From CADEFQ01 sp035433705 (GTDB lineage Bacteria; Pseudomonadota; Gammaproteobacteria; Steroidobacterales; Steroidobacteraceae), in contig DAORVK010000002.1 of assembly GCA_035433705.1 (NCBI GenBank), positions 1-64,000 on the forward strand: a DNA stretch of 64,000 bases, written 5' to 3'. Of this stretch, positions 47,359 through 64,000 are shown one piece after another (position 1 is the first letter of the stretch; every line of letters starts with the position of its first letter). The notes beneath the pieces are model-generated. The model had not been told where the DNA came from. It did not search any database and saw only the letters and a list, made by a program, of their open reading frames with translations. Both the position numbers and the translations under genes were made by a program.

Positions 47359-49872
47359 TCAGCGGCGGCGCTTCACGCCGCGCGTCGGCTCGGCCTCGAG
47401 AGGGTTCTCCGGCCAGTAGTGCTTCGCGTAGCGGCCGCGCAGGTCCTTGCGCACCTCGGTGTAACCGTTGCGCCAGAAGCTTTCGAGATCGCGCGTGACC
47501 TGCACCGGGCGGCGCGCGGGGGAGAGCAACGTGAAAGTCACGGGCACCTTGCCGCCCCCGACGCGCGGAGTCGTTGCGAGACCGAATACTTCCTGCAGAC
47601 GCACGGCGACGGTCGGTGCCGCCGGGTCGGTGTAATCCACGTTCGGCTGCGATCCGGTTGGCATGGTGAGATGGGCGGGCGCAAGCCGCGCGAGCGCCTG
47701 GCGCTGCCCATGCGAGAGCTGCGCGCCGAGGACTTCGGTCATCGAGAGCCGCGCGAGCTGCGCGCGACGCGTAATGCCGCCGAGCCAGGGCGCGAGCCAG
47801 TGCTCGAGCGAGGCGGCGAGCGCAGCGTCGGAGAAGTCCGGCCAGTCGGAGGCTGCGTTCACATCCAGGGTGCGCACGAACGCCACGCGTTGCTGCAGGT
47901 CGCGCGCACCCTCCGTCCAGGGCAGGGCGCCGAGGCCGAGCGAGACGATCCCCGCCAGCATGGCCGCCTCCGTCGCGCCCGCGGGCAGGTCGCGCAACGG
48001 CCGCTCCTCGAGCGCAAGGGCATGGAAGCGACGCACGCGCCGTGCGACCACCGCTTCGGCACGCGGGTCCCACTCGACTTCGTCGCAGGTTTCGATCCCG
48101 TCGGCGAAGTGCCGTTCGATCGCATCGAGGGACAACGGGGCGGCCAGGCGGATGCGTGCTTCGCGCGCGCTGTCGTCGACCGCGGCCACCGCGATGAAAC
48201 CTGCTGCCGCAGTATCGGCGCGCGGAAACTGCGCGCCGCGGCCATTCGACAGGGTGTAGCGGAAGTCGCCATCGCCGCGACGTCGACCCAAGCGGTCGGG
48301 ATAAGCGAACGCGAGCAGTGTGCCGGGCTCTGCTTCCGGCTCGCGCATGCCGTGCGCTGTCCCGACCTGGGTGCGTAACTGCTGCGAAGTGCGGCGCACG
48401 CGCTCGAGCACGCCACGGTCGCTGTCCCGGGAGGCGCCCGGACCGCGCAGGACTTCGAGCCGCGTGCGCAGATCCGCGTCGCGATCGGCGCCGCGCAACA
48501 GGTCCCGCTCACCGAGGAGCGCGGCGATGTCGGCCGCGAGCGCCGTGGCGCCGAGGTCACGCGCGCGCAGCAGCATGTGCGCGAGGCGCGGATGCACCGG
48601 CAGCTCCGCCATGGCGCGACCATGCGGCGTGATGCGGTGTTCGCGATCGAGTGCACCGAGCCATTGCAGCAGCTCGCGCGCGCTCGCAAGTTGCGCGGCG
48701 GGCGGCGGGTCGAGCCATGCGAGGCGACTGGCATCGGTGGCACCCCAGGCCGCGAGCTCGAGCGCAAGCGGCGCGAGATCGGCCTCGACAATCTCTGCCG
48801 GCGTGAACGCCGCGAGGCTGCGTTGCGCGCCCTCGCCCCACAACCGATAGCACACGCCCGGCTCCATGCGCCCTGCGCGACCCTGGCGCTGATCGGCCGA
48901 GGCGCGTGAAATGCGACGCGTCTCGAGGCGCCCCATGCCGCTCACCGGATCGAATGCCGCGCGCCTGACGAGGCCGCTGTCGACGACCACGCGCACGCCA
49001 GGAATCGTGAGGCTCGTCTCAGCGAGGTTCGTGGCGAGCACCACGCGGCGCCGGCCGGGCGCCGCCGGCTCGAGCGCGGCGAACTGCGCGTCGCCCGTGA
49101 GCTCGCCGAAGAGCGCGCGGATATCGAGATCTCGCGGCAACTCCGAAGCTTCGAGCGTGGCCGCGACGCGTCGGATCTCGCCGGCGCCCGGCAGGAAGAC
49201 GAGCACATCGCCAGTCTCCTCGCGCAGCGCACGCAGGACCGCGACCGCCGCGAGCCGCTCGGGTGACTGCGCCTCGCCCGGAAGCACGGGCATGCCGCGG
49301 CCCAAGTAGCGGATCTCGACGGGAAACATGCGGCCGGAGGTCGTGACGATGGGCGCATCGCCGAGCAGCTTCGCGACCGCCTCGCCATCGAGCGTCGCCG
49401 ACATCACGAGCACGCGCAGGTCCGGCCGCAGCGCCGCTCGCGCTTCGAGCGTGAGCGCGAGCCCGACGTCGGCGTGCAAGCTGCGCTCATGGAACTCGTC
49501 GAACAGCACCGCCGCGGTGTCTTCGAGCGCCGGGTCGTCCTGCAAGCGCCGGGTCAGCACGCCCTCGGTAATCACCTCGATGCGCGTCACACGAGACACC
49601 TTCGTGTCGAGGCGCATGCGATAGCCGACACGCTCGCCCACCTGCTCGCCGAGCGTGGCCGCCATGCGTGTCGCAACCGCGCGCGCGGCGAGTCGCCGCG
49701 GCTCGAGTACGAGGAGCTTGCGCCCCCGGGTCCACGGCTCATCGAGCAGCGCAAGCGGCACGACCGTACTCTTGCCCGCGCCGGGCGGCGCCTGCAGCAC
49801 CGCTGAGCGGTGAGAGCGAAGAGCCTCCTTCAGCTCCGGCAGCGCTGCGACAATCGGGAAAACAAGGGCCAT
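47359..49872 (-). CDS. hrpB: ATP-dependent helicase HrpB
   Basis: This 837-residue DEAH-type helicase begins MALVFPIVAALPELKEALRS. It has Walker A APPGAGKSTVVPL, Walker B LFDEFHERS (DEFH, typical of HrpB), SAT motif VMSATLDGE, ATNLAETSLTIPGVRVVVDSG and QRQGRAGRMEPGVCYRLW, plus the HrpB C-terminal domain. Its role in bacteria is poorly defined, probably RNA metabolism. Divergent from the ypfJ-type gene. Confidence 0.95.
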   Translation of the reverse strand: MALVFPIVAALPELKEALRSHRSAVLQAPPGAGKSTVVPLALLDEPWTRGRKLLVLEPRRLAARAVATRMAATLGEQVGERVGYRMRLDTKVSRVTRIEVITEGVLTRRLQDDPALEDTAAVLFDEFHERSLHADVGLALTLEARAALRPDLRVLVMSATLDGEAVAKLLGDAPIVTTSGRMFPVEIRYLGRGMPVLPGEAQSPERLAAVAVLRALREETGDVLVFLPGAGEIRRVAATLEASELPRDLDIRALFGELTGDAQFAALEPAAPGRRRVVLATNLAETSLTIPGVRVVVDSGLVRRAAFDPVSGMGRLETRRISRASADQRQGRAGRMEPGVCYRLWGEGAQRSLAAFTPAEIVEADLAPLALELAAWGATDASRLAWLDPPPAAQLASARELLQWLGALDREHRITPHGRAMAELPVHPRLAHMLLRARDLGATALAADIAALLGERDLLRGADRDADLRTRLEVLRGPGASRDSDRGVLERVRRTSQQLRTQVGTAHGMREPEAEPGTLLAFAYPDRLGRRRGDGDFRYTLSNGRGAQFPRADTAAAGFIAVAAVDDSAREARIRLAAPLSLDAIERHFADGIETCDEVEWDPRAEAVVARRVRRFHALALEERPLRDLPAGATEAAMLAGIVSLGLGALPWTEGARDLQQRVAFVRTLDVNAASDWPDFSDAALAASLEHWLAPWLGGITRRAQLARLSMTEVLGAQLSHGQRQALARLAPAHLTMPTGSQPNVDYTDPAAPTVAVRLQEVFGLATTPRVGGGKVPVTFTLLSPARRPVQVTRDLESFWRNGYTEVRKDLRGRYAKHYWPENPLEAEPTRGVKRRR

Positions 49873-49962
49873 CTGGAAAGCTTAAGCGAAGCGCCAGTCG
49901 GCTGGCTTGCGCTTCTGGCCCGTTGCCCTAAGCTCCAAGCCCTCAGCCCATCGGAGATGCTC

Positions 49963-50814
49963 ATGCGCCTGGGTGGCAGTCGGCGAAGTACGAACGTCGA
50001 GGATTACCGGAGCCGTCCCGGCGGTGGCCGCCCCGGCCTGAAGTTCGGTCTCGGGACGATCGTCGTCCTCGTGATCGGCTATTTCCTCGGCATCAACCCG
50101 CTCACGATGCTCGGGATCATGAACAACATGCAGGGTTCGGCGCCGACCACGGAGCCTGCGCCAGAGGGGACGCCGACCGATCAGGGCTCTGATCTGGTCC
50201 GCGCGGTCCTCGGCGACACCGAGGACACCTGGGGTGCCATCTTCCAGGCGAATGGGGCTCAGTACCCGCCACCCACGCTGGCGCTGTTTCGCGGCAGCAT
50301 CCAGTCGGCGTGCGGCTTTGCCAGCTCCGCCTCAGGCCCCTTCTACTGCCCCGGCGATCGCAAGGTTTACATCGATCTCGCCTTCTATGACGAGCTTGCG
50401 CAGCAGTTTCAGGCACCGGGCGATTTCGCGCAGGCCTACGTGCTCGCGCATGAGGTCGGGCATCACGTGCAGAACGTGCTCGGCACACTCGAAAAAGTGC
50501 AGGCCGCGCAGCAGCGGCTGGGCGAAGAAGAACGCAACCCGCTGCAGGTGCGCGTCGAGCTGCAGGCCGACTGCTATGCGGGCATCTGGGCGCACCACGC
50601 CGAAAAGTCGCGCAGCATCCTCGAGCCGGGCGACATCGATGAGGGCCTCAAGGCCGCGTCCGCGGTGGGTGACGACACGATCCAGCGCCGCATGCAGGGC
50701 CATGTGGTGCCGGAGTCATTCACGCACGGCTCGGCCGAACAGCGTATGCGCTGGTTCACGCGCGGCTACGAGAGCGGCGAACTTGCAAGCTGCGATACGT
50801 TCTCAGCGCGCTGA
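49963..50814 (+). CDS. ypfJ: YpfJ/KPN_02809 family neutral zinc metallopeptidase
   Basis: The 283-residue protein starts MRLGGSRRSTNVEDYRSRPG (ATG 49963 with GGAG upstream; ATG 49957 is two codons earlier). It has one N-terminal membrane anchor (FGLGTIVVLVIGYFLGI) and an exported domain with FYCPGDRKVYIDLAFYDELA, the zinc site AHEVGHHVQN and VRVELQADCYAGIWAHH. A membrane-anchored metallopeptidase of unknown substrate. Its tail overlaps the convergent DUF423 gene by 12 bp. Confidence 0.92.
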   Translation: MRLGGSRRSTNVEDYRSRPGGGRPGLKFGLGTIVVLVIGYFLGINPLTMLGIMNNMQGSAPTTEPAPEGTPTDQGSDLVRAVLGDTEDTWGAIFQANGAQYPPPTLALFRGSIQSACGFASSASGPFYCPGDRKVYIDLAFYDELAQQFQAPGDFAQAYVLAHEVGHHVQNVLGTLEKVQAAQQRLGEEERNPLQVRVELQADCYAGIWAHHAEKSRSILEPGDIDEGLKAASAVGDDTIQRRMQGHVVPESFTHGSAEQRMRWFTRGYESGELASCDTFSAR

Positions 50815-51179
50815 CCAGATCGTCAGCGCGAACAGCACCCAGCCCGTCATCAGCGAGAGGCCGCCGAGGGGCGTTACGACACCGATCGCCTTTGGCGCGC
50901 CGAAAGTCAGCGCGTAGATACTGCCGGCAAAGAGCACCATCCCGACGACGATCAGCCGTGCGGCGAGGCGCACGCCCCGGCGCTCGCGCGCCGCCACAGT
51001 CAGACCCGCTCCGAGCAGGCCGAGGGAGTGATAGAACTGGTATTTCACTGCCGTCTCGAACACCTCGAGCCGATCGGGCGACAGCACGTTGCGCAGACCG
51101 TGCGCGCCGAACGCGCCGAGCGCGGTCGCCAACCCGATCGAAAGCGCAGCGAGACTGATCATCCAGCGAGCATCCTTCG

Positions 51180-51183
<4 letters not shown>
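50803..51183 (-). CDS. DUF423 membrane protein
   Basis: The 126-residue protein starts MTKDARWMISLAALSIGLAT and has four hydrophobic helices with the family motif ALGAFGAHGL and YQFYHSLGLLGAG. Function is unknown. Its ATG overlaps the stop of the upstream YgiQ gene (ATGA). Confidence 0.92.
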
Positions 51184-53228
<2,045 letters not shown>

Positions 53229-53230
53229 CG

Positions 53231-55279
53231 TCAGTGCGTGGCGCCCTGCTTCGGCGCAGAGTGCTTCAGGAGCGCCGCCTCGAGGCCCGGCACGAAGCCT
53301 GCACCAACGGGTACTTCGACGCTCGAACCGGCGAAGTCGTCGCCGACCGGCTCGTAACGCCCACCGAGGCACTTCGACAGGAAGCCCTCCGAGATCGCGT
53401 AAGACGAGGTGCGGTTCCCGGGTCGCGCGAAACCGTGGCCCTCGTCCGGATAGAGCACGTAGGTCACCGGAAGCCCTTTCGCCTTCATCGCCGCGACGAT
53501 CTGGTCTGACTCTGCCTGCTTGACGCGCGGATCGTTCGCGCCCTGCATGATGAGGAGCGGCCTCGCGATCGCACCAACGTGCGTGAGCGGCGAGCGCTCC
53601 GCCAGCAGCTTGCGGCCCGCCTCGGTGCGCGGATCGCCGACACGCTGCGCAAGCTGCTCGAAAAACGCCTTCCAGTACGGCGGAATGGAACCGAGCAGCG
53701 TCGCGAGATTCGAGGGGCCCACGATGTCAACGCCGCACGCGAAACGCTCCGGAGTGAAGGTAAGACCGACGAGTGCGGCGTACCCGCCGTATGAGCCCCC
53801 GTAGATCGCGACACTGTCCGCGGTCGTGATCTTCTCGCGTACCGCGTAGTCGATTGCGTCGATCAGGTCGTCGTGCATCTTCGCGGCCCACTCGAGGTTG
53901 CCGGCGTTGATGAAGCGCTTGCCGAATCCGGTCGAGCCGCGATAGTTCACCGAGAGCACCGCGTAGCCGCGGTTCGCGAGCCACTGGTGTTCGGCATCAA
54001 AGCCGTAGGCATCGCGCGCCCAGGGCCCGCCGTGAACATTGAGCACCAGCGGCAGCGGCCGGTCTGGGCGACCGTCGCCGTTCGCATCCGAGCCCTTCGG
54101 CAGCGTGAGGTACGAGACGAGCGTGAGGCCGTCGCGCGATTTGATCTCGAGCGGCGTCATCGGGGCGAGCGGCGCACCGGCGAGTGCGGGGCGCTGGTCG
54201 AAGAGTTTCGTGACGCTGCCTGAGTCGCGCTCATAAAGGTAAGTCGTGAGCACGGTCAACGGATCGTCGACGACGACCACCCACTTGCGATCATCGAGCG
54301 TACGGCTCGTGACATCGAACTGCGGGCCGAGGGCCTTCGTGAGCGCGTCGATGTCTTGCTGCACGGCAGGCTCGATCGCAGTCACCGAGTTCACGAGATA
54401 GTTGACCGAGTAAGCCTGCGGCCTCCGGGACAGCGGCTCGAGCCACACGCCCGCGACGTCGGCGCGATCGTTCGCCGCGAGCACCGTCTGCGCGCGCGTG
54501 TCGAGATTCACGCGCACGAGCGCCGCGGTGTTGCGGCCGATCGAGGAGCTGATCAGCGCGGTGTGGCCGTCGCCCTCGATCACGATCGGGCTGGTCGTCT
54601 GCGTGTCTTCCTGGCCGTACTTCAAGAGGCTGTCCCAGCCGCCCCTTGCATTGCGCACCAGCATTTCGTCGCCGTCGACACCCGACTTCACCGCCAGTCG
54701 CGGCTTGAGCGCACTGTCTTCGACATAGCCTGCAAATTCCTGGTCGTTCTGCTCAACCAGCTTGCGATCACCGCTCGCGATCCCGATCTCATAGAGGTCG
54801 TGCCATTCGGGCTTGCGGTCGTTGAGGCCGACCAGCACGACGTCTGGCCGCCGTGGGCTCACCCCGACGACCTGCGCCTGCACGCCTGCAATCGGTGTGA
54901 GGTCGATGTCCTTGCCGCTTGCCACCTCGACGCTGTGTACACGCCAGTTCTCGTCGCCGCCCTGGTCCTGCAGGTAAAGCACGTGCTTGCCGTCGTAGCC
55001 CCAGAAGTGCTGGCGGATGCCGCGCTTTGTGTCGCTGGTAATGGGCTGTGCCGCTTCGGGCTTGCCGTAGGGCGCGACCCACACGTTCAACACGCCGTCG
55101 CGCGGCGCGATCCAGGACATGAACTTTCCGTCGGGCGACAACCGCGCCTGCGTGCGGGTCGGGTTGCCGAACAGCGCATCGCGTGGAATCAACACGCCGG
55201 GCTGTGCAGCCGCGGCCGAGATCGTCATCATCGTCATCAACAAGGCTCCTGCGAGCACCCTTGGCCATTGGGCAGACAT
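53231..55279 (-). CDS. S9-family prolyl oligopeptidase, exported
   Basis: The 682-residue protein starts MSAQWPRVLAGALLMTMMTI with a signal peptide. A beta-propeller part (LSPDGKFMSWIAPRDG, HVLYLQDQGGDENWRVHSV) precedes the alpha/beta-hydrolase domain with nucleophile YGGSYGGYAALVG, Asp in MQGANDPRVK and His in PDEGHGFARPGN. It probably degrades proline-containing peptides in the periplasm. First gene of the operon with ygiQ and DUF423. Confidence 0.93.
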   Translation of the reverse strand: MSAQWPRVLAGALLMTMMTISAAAAQPGVLIPRDALFGNPTRTQARLSPDGKFMSWIAPRDGVLNVWVAPYGKPEAAQPITSDTKRGIRQHFWGYDGKHVLYLQDQGGDENWRVHSVEVASGKDIDLTPIAGVQAQVVGVSPRRPDVVLVGLNDRKPEWHDLYEIGIASGDRKLVEQNDQEFAGYVEDSALKPRLAVKSGVDGDEMLVRNARGGWDSLLKYGQEDTQTTSPIVIEGDGHTALISSSIGRNTAALVRVNLDTRAQTVLAANDRADVAGVWLEPLSRRPQAYSVNYLVNSVTAIEPAVQQDIDALTKALGPQFDVTSRTLDDRKWVVVVDDPLTVLTTYLYERDSGSVTKLFDQRPALAGAPLAPMTPLEIKSRDGLTLVSYLTLPKGSDANGDGRPDRPLPLVLNVHGGPWARDAYGFDAEHQWLANRGYAVLSVNYRGSTGFGKRFINAGNLEWAAKMHDDLIDAIDYAVREKITTADSVAIYGGSYGGYAALVGLTFTPERFACGVDIVGPSNLATLLGSIPPYWKAFFEQLAQRVGDPRTEAGRKLLAERSPLTHVGAIARPLLIMQGANDPRVKQAESDQIVAAMKAKGLPVTYVLYPDEGHGFARPGNRTSSYAISEGFLSKCLGGRYEPVGDDFAGSSVEVPVGAGFVPGLEAALLKHSAPKQGATH

Positions 55280-55403
55280 AGGGCTCCTTGACGTCTTGCG
55301 TGCACGTGAGCGCGCAATTATAGCCCCTGCGGGCTGGGCCTTGACGGCACGGTGTAGAATTGGAGGTTTACGTCCGCGGCGAGCCGCGCCACCCCCTGCA
55401 GTC

Positions 55404-61016
<5,613 letters not shown>

Positions 61017-61046
61017 CCTGCTGACAGGCCCAGGGCGTGGCGCGCC

Positions 61047-62507
61047 TCAACCGCGCCATTGACGGCTGCGCACGTTCTGCAACTGCCATGGCAGGTCGAC
61101 GTCGAGGCGCTCCTCGAACAGCTCGCCACGCCCCTGCAGCGGTGTCCAGGTGGTGAACTCGCCGACCAGCCTGCCGAGATAGGGGGCTGCGGTTGCAAGG
61201 CAGTCTTCGAAATCGAGATCTTCAGCTTCGACGATGCCGCGGCGCGGATTGCGCATCGCCCAGACAGTCGCCGCGAGTGCGCCCGCCGCGACTTGCAGCG
61301 TCGTCGCATTCGCGAAAGACACGTGCCGGCGCGCGTCCTCGATCGTGAGCTGTGAGCCAAACCAGTAGGCATTGCGGCTGTGCCCCGCGAGCAGCACACC
61401 GAGCTCGTCCATTCCCGTGACAATGTCGGTTCCGAGGCGACGCTGCTTCTCCTGCGGCTGCCAGCCGCGGCCCTCGAGCTCGAGCACCGAGAGCATGGCG
61501 TCGTCGCAGGGGTGGTATACGAACATCACGCTCGGCCGATACGTGAATTTGACGCCTGCGCGCAGGGAGAGGAAGTCGCCGATCGAGAAGACCTCGTCGT
61601 GGGACATCATGAGGCCCTGGAAGCCACCGACCGATGGCGCCCAGCTGCGCGCGAAGGTCGCGGCGCCGGGCCGGTCGAGAAACAGCGTGCCCGAGTCGCG
61701 ACGGTGGTACAGCGAGCCGCGCGGTCGGCGCTTCTCGGCCGTCCCGTAGGAGATCTCGGACGGCTGGACCGACTCATCGAGGATGCCGTCGATCGACCAG
61801 GTATTGACGAACTCGCCCGGTCGCTTCGGCCGGTCGCTCGCCTGCGTGTCGCGCTCGGAGATCTGGATGGTGGTGACCCCGAGGTCGCGCGCGAGCGTTG
61901 CCCAGTCTTCCTGCGTCACGGGCGGATCGCCTTCGGTGCGCAGCATACGGCGCAGGTCGAGCAGCGCGTGTTTGACGAAATGCGAGACGAGGCCCGGATT
62001 CGCCCCGTGATCCACCACCGCAGTGGGCGAATCGGCACCGAGCTCGCGGGCGAGGGCGAGCGCCCTGTAGCGCGTCATGAAGTTGGTGCGCTGGCGCAGG
62101 TCGAGCATCGGGTTGTCGAATACGCCAGGCCACGGCTCGATCGAAGTATCGACATAGAGGGCCGCGCGCTCGGCCGCGAAGCGGATGAGGTCGAGACTCG
62201 AGACGTCGACGGACAGATTCAGCAGCAGATCGCCTGCACGCACATGCCGCGCAAGCAGCCGCCGGAAGCTCCGCGGCTTGAGGTGCGCGTAGAAAAATGG
62301 CGCACCGTTCTCGTAGGCGACACCGCGACCCACCTCGTCGGCGGCCAGTACGATGATCGAATCGGGCCCGAGCGCGACATGCCGGCGCAGGAGCGGCAGG
62401 ATCACCTGCCCGATGCTGCCGCAGCCCACCATGACAATGCGCCCGGGAAATGCCACGAGCTCTCGTGCGGCCGAGGGTACCGCGGTCCCTTGTGTGGTCC
62501 GAACCAT
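61047..62507 (-). CDS. hss: Homospermidine synthase
   Basis: The 486-residue protein has GRIVMVGCGSIGQVILPLLR (NAD-binding Rossmann), SIEPWPGVFDNPM, VVDHGANPGLVSHFVKHALL and a C-terminal domain with MMSHDEVFSIGDFLSLR and NAYWFGSQLTIEDAR, matching bacterial homospermidine synthases in the saccharopine-dehydrogenase fold. It transfers aminobutyl groups between putrescine molecules in an NAD-dependent way. The tail lies 30 bp from the end of convergent uvrA. Confidence 0.9.
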   Translation of the reverse strand: MVRTTQGTAVPSAARELVAFPGRIVMVGCGSIGQVILPLLRRHVALGPDSIIVLAADEVGRGVAYENGAPFFYAHLKPRSFRRLLARHVRAGDLLLNLSVDVSSLDLIRFAAERAALYVDTSIEPWPGVFDNPMLDLRQRTNFMTRYRALALARELGADSPTAVVDHGANPGLVSHFVKHALLDLRRMLRTEGDPPVTQEDWATLARDLGVTTIQISERDTQASDRPKRPGEFVNTWSIDGILDESVQPSEISYGTAEKRRPRGSLYHRRDSGTLFLDRPGAATFARSWAPSVGGFQGLMMSHDEVFSIGDFLSLRAGVKFTYRPSVMFVYHPCDDAMLSVLELEGRGWQPQEKQRRLGTDIVTGMDELGVLLAGHSRNAYWFGSQLTIEDARRHVSFANATTLQVAAGALAATVWAMRNPRRGIVEAEDLDFEDCLATAAPYLGRLVGEFTTWTPLQGRGELFEERLDVDLPWQLQNVRSRQWRG

Positions 62508-62560
62508 GCATCGATGTTAGCGGACGCGCACCGCGAACTCGAGCTTGCTACAGTACTGCG

Positions 62561-62863
62561 ATGGCCCACAACCTCGTGTGCTGGAAATGTGGCGCATCGC
62601 TCGCCGCGCTCTCGCTGCCGCTGTTGCGACTCGACGAGTGCCCCGCGTGCGGCGCGCAGCTGCATGTGTGCCGGCTCTGCGTCGAGTACGACACGCGTGT
62701 CGCGAAACATTGCCGCGAACCGACCGCGGAGGAGGTGCGCGACAAGGAACACGCGAACTTCTGCGATCACTTCAAGCCGCGCGAGGGCGCGTTCGTGCCG
62801 GCGAACACTGCCGAAATCGCACGGGCGCGATCGGCGCTGGAAGACCTGTTCAGCAAAAGATGA
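62561..62863 (+). CDS. Small zinc-ribbon protein
   Basis: This 100-residue protein starts MAHNLVCWKCGASLAALSLP and has CxxC pairs (CWKC, CPAC) plus further cysteines (CRLC, HCREP, FCDHF), followed by a helical end with NTAEIARARSALEDLFSK. This matches a widespread small uncharacterised zinc-ribbon family. It is divergent from hss, 53 bp apart. Confidence 0.8.
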   Translation: MAHNLVCWKCGASLAALSLPLLRLDECPACGAQLHVCRLCVEYDTRVAKHCREPTAEEVRDKEHANFCDHFKPREGAFVPANTAEIARARSALEDLFSKR

Positions 62864-62881
62864 GGGCTTGCGGGGGCGCGC

Positions 62882-64000
62882 TCAGCCTTTTCCCACGCGA
62901 TCTGACAAGCGATCGAGCAGCTTGGCAAACGTCGAAGTGCGCTTGTCGACCTTCACAGACAAGTGGCGCACACCGGAATCGTTGAGCAGCTCGCCACGAC
63001 CCCTGTCGATTTCGAGATCGCTCGCGCCGAGGATCTCAAGCGTCTGCTCGAGCGACTCCTCCAATGTCCGCGCCTTGCCGCGCGGCGCGGGCTTCGCGCG
63101 CGCTCCCGCCGCAGATCGCTTGCCGGGCTTTGCGGCCTGCGCGAGCTTCGCGTGCACGGATGCGGCGGTCGGCACAGGTTTCGTCGGCGGCTGGTCCATG
63201 TCGAACAGCTTGAATTCGTCTGCTGCTTTGCCCGCTTCGCGCTTGTGCACTACAGCGGGCTGCCGAAGCATGTCCGCGGCTGCCTTGTCTTTCTCCACGG
63301 ATGTTACGGGGACGACGGCGACGGCCGAGAAGTCCGACCGCACGTAGTACGCAACCTGTTTTGCCGACAGTGCGTCACTGAAGAACCCGAGGCGCAGCCC
63401 ATACCAGCGGCGGCCCTCACGGCTCGATTCCACCGTATAAAGCGTGTAGGCGCTGAAGATCGCGAGCGGAGGCACTGCGGTGACGTCGATGGGTGTCACC
63501 GACCATGCGAGTTGCACGGCAAACTGCGCCGGCGCGTTCCGCTGCACTTCCTCCCTGAGCGCGCGCATCGTGCGGGTGTCGTCCGGGCGCAGCAATTCGA
63601 TCGCGGAACTGGCGGCGCGTTCATCCGGAGTCGTCACCACCCGGTTCGCACCTTCGCTGCGTCGCTCCTCGAGTACTCGCAGCACCTGGGTGTCGGTGAG
63701 CGGTACGGCTGGTGGTGGTGCCGACTTCACGACGGGTGGACCCGGGGCGGGCAGCGGCTTCGGGGTAGCGGGCTGTGCACGATGAACGACCGGCACCTGC
63801 GCTGCAGCCAGTGCATTTGGCGCGGCCGGCATACGTGGTGCTTCGGGCACCATGGGTGCGGGCGTCAGGGCCTGCACGGTCGGGATGTGTTCGGGGAGCA
63901 CGGGCGGCGGCGGCACGTAAAGCGTGTGCGCAGGCGCGTTGCTTGCGCTGTCCGGCCTGTCGAGCTGTGCGAGCACTTCGCGCACGTTCGAAAGGGCGGC
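62882..64000 (-). CDS. Proline-rich protein with a possible SPOR-like region (5' end off window)
   Basis: The frame is open to the window edge, so the start is beyond 64000; at least 372 residues are seen. A long Pro/Ala-rich segment precedes a conserved-looking region RTMRALREEVQRNAPAQFAV, then RWYGLRLGFFSDALSAKQVA, which resembles a SPOR (peptidoglycan-binding) fold, then a Lys/Ala-rich linker and a C-terminal VRHLSVKVDKRTSTFAKLLD. I cannot name the family. It could act at the cell envelope or, because no signal is visible, in the cytosol. Confidence 0.65.
   Translation of the reverse strand, partial: AALSNVREVLAQLDRPDSASNAPAHTLYVPPPPVLPEHIPTVQALTPAPMVPEAPRMPAAPNALAAAQVPVVHRAQPATPKPLPAPGPPVVKSAPPPAVPLTDTQVLRVLEERRSEGANRVVTTPDERAASSAIELLRPDDTRTMRALREEVQRNAPAQFAVQLAWSVTPIDVTAVPPLAIFSAYTLYTVESSREGRRWYGLRLGFFSDALSAKQVAYYVRSDFSAVAVVPVTSVEKDKAAADMLRQPAVVHKREAGKAADEFKLFDMDQPPTKPVPTAASVHAKLAQAAKPGKRSAAGARAKPAPRGKARTLEESLEQTLEILGASDLEIDRGRGELLNDSGVRHLSVKVDKRTSTFAKLLDRLSDRVGKG

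Overview
This is a GC-rich chromosomal segment from a gammaproteobacterium. Three conserved neighbourhoods support that placement: pilT-pilU next to yggS-proC-yggT, the rpsU-dnaG-rpoD operon divergent from tsaD, and folB/folK/cca close by. A PEP-CTERM protein, a split class II ribonucleotide reductase (NrdJa/NrdJb) and a double-length UvrA suggest an environmental lineage outside the enterics. I cannot name a genus from sequence alone.

Layout. 1-2033: toxin-antitoxin leftovers (Phd start, intact HigA beside a HigB stump) and a DEDDh exonuclease with a TerB-like tail. 2034-5383: three tandem PilT/PilU retraction ATPases. 5438-8052: yggS, proC, yggT and an HU-like protein. 8093-11585: hydrolase, lipoprotein FKBP, MsrB and HtpG (protein repair and folding). 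11822-17203: orphan ParA, PpnN nucleosidase, L,D-transpeptidase and a MltD-type lytic transglycosylase. 17451-20419: PEP-CTERM protein, isoprenylcysteine methyltransferase-like protein and a 7TM diguanylate cyclase. 20619-24583: nrdJb and nrdJa, the latter interrupted by a 374-residue LAGLIDADG intein, with a 16-bp NrdR-box-like palindrome upstream. 25086-32546: DegQ protease, CCA-adding enzyme, folate genes (folM, folK, folB), MidA and TsaD. 32640-37743: rpsU-yqeY-(membrane protein)-dnaG-rpoD. 37782-40546: small housekeeping and membrane genes and a beta carbonic anhydrase.

40680-44284 is the accessory hotspot and the most interesting part. It is a relic chromosomal integron: a decayed intI gene on the + strand followed by a divergent (minus-strand) array of small cassettes separated by attC-like sites. 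Three of these sites show paired arms with one extrahelical base, and two have perfect GTTRRRY cores. The cassettes are mainly toxin-antitoxin modules (RelE/Xre, RHH/RelE, BrnTA, and a BrnTA whose toxin is 5'-truncated at a cassette boundary) plus one cassette-type hypothetical. The RHH antitoxin has three perfectly tandem 8-bp palindromes just upstream of its start, reminiscent of MetJ boxes.

44285-64000: diheme cytochrome c, tRNA-Ile(CAT), several membrane proteins, an exported methyltransferase-like protein, HrpB helicase, a YpfJ-type metallopeptidase, the S9 peptidase-YgiQ-DUF423 operon, a 1870-residue fused-dimer UvrA, homospermidine synthase, a small zinc-ribbon protein, and a partial proline-rich protein with a possible SPOR-like region running off the window.

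Gene remnants recur (HigB, an amidohydrolase tail, an Hsp20-like N-terminus, a GNAT tail, integrase, an internally deleted cytochrome b561), so this chromosome shows many small deletions. All identifications are from reading motifs; no database search was run.
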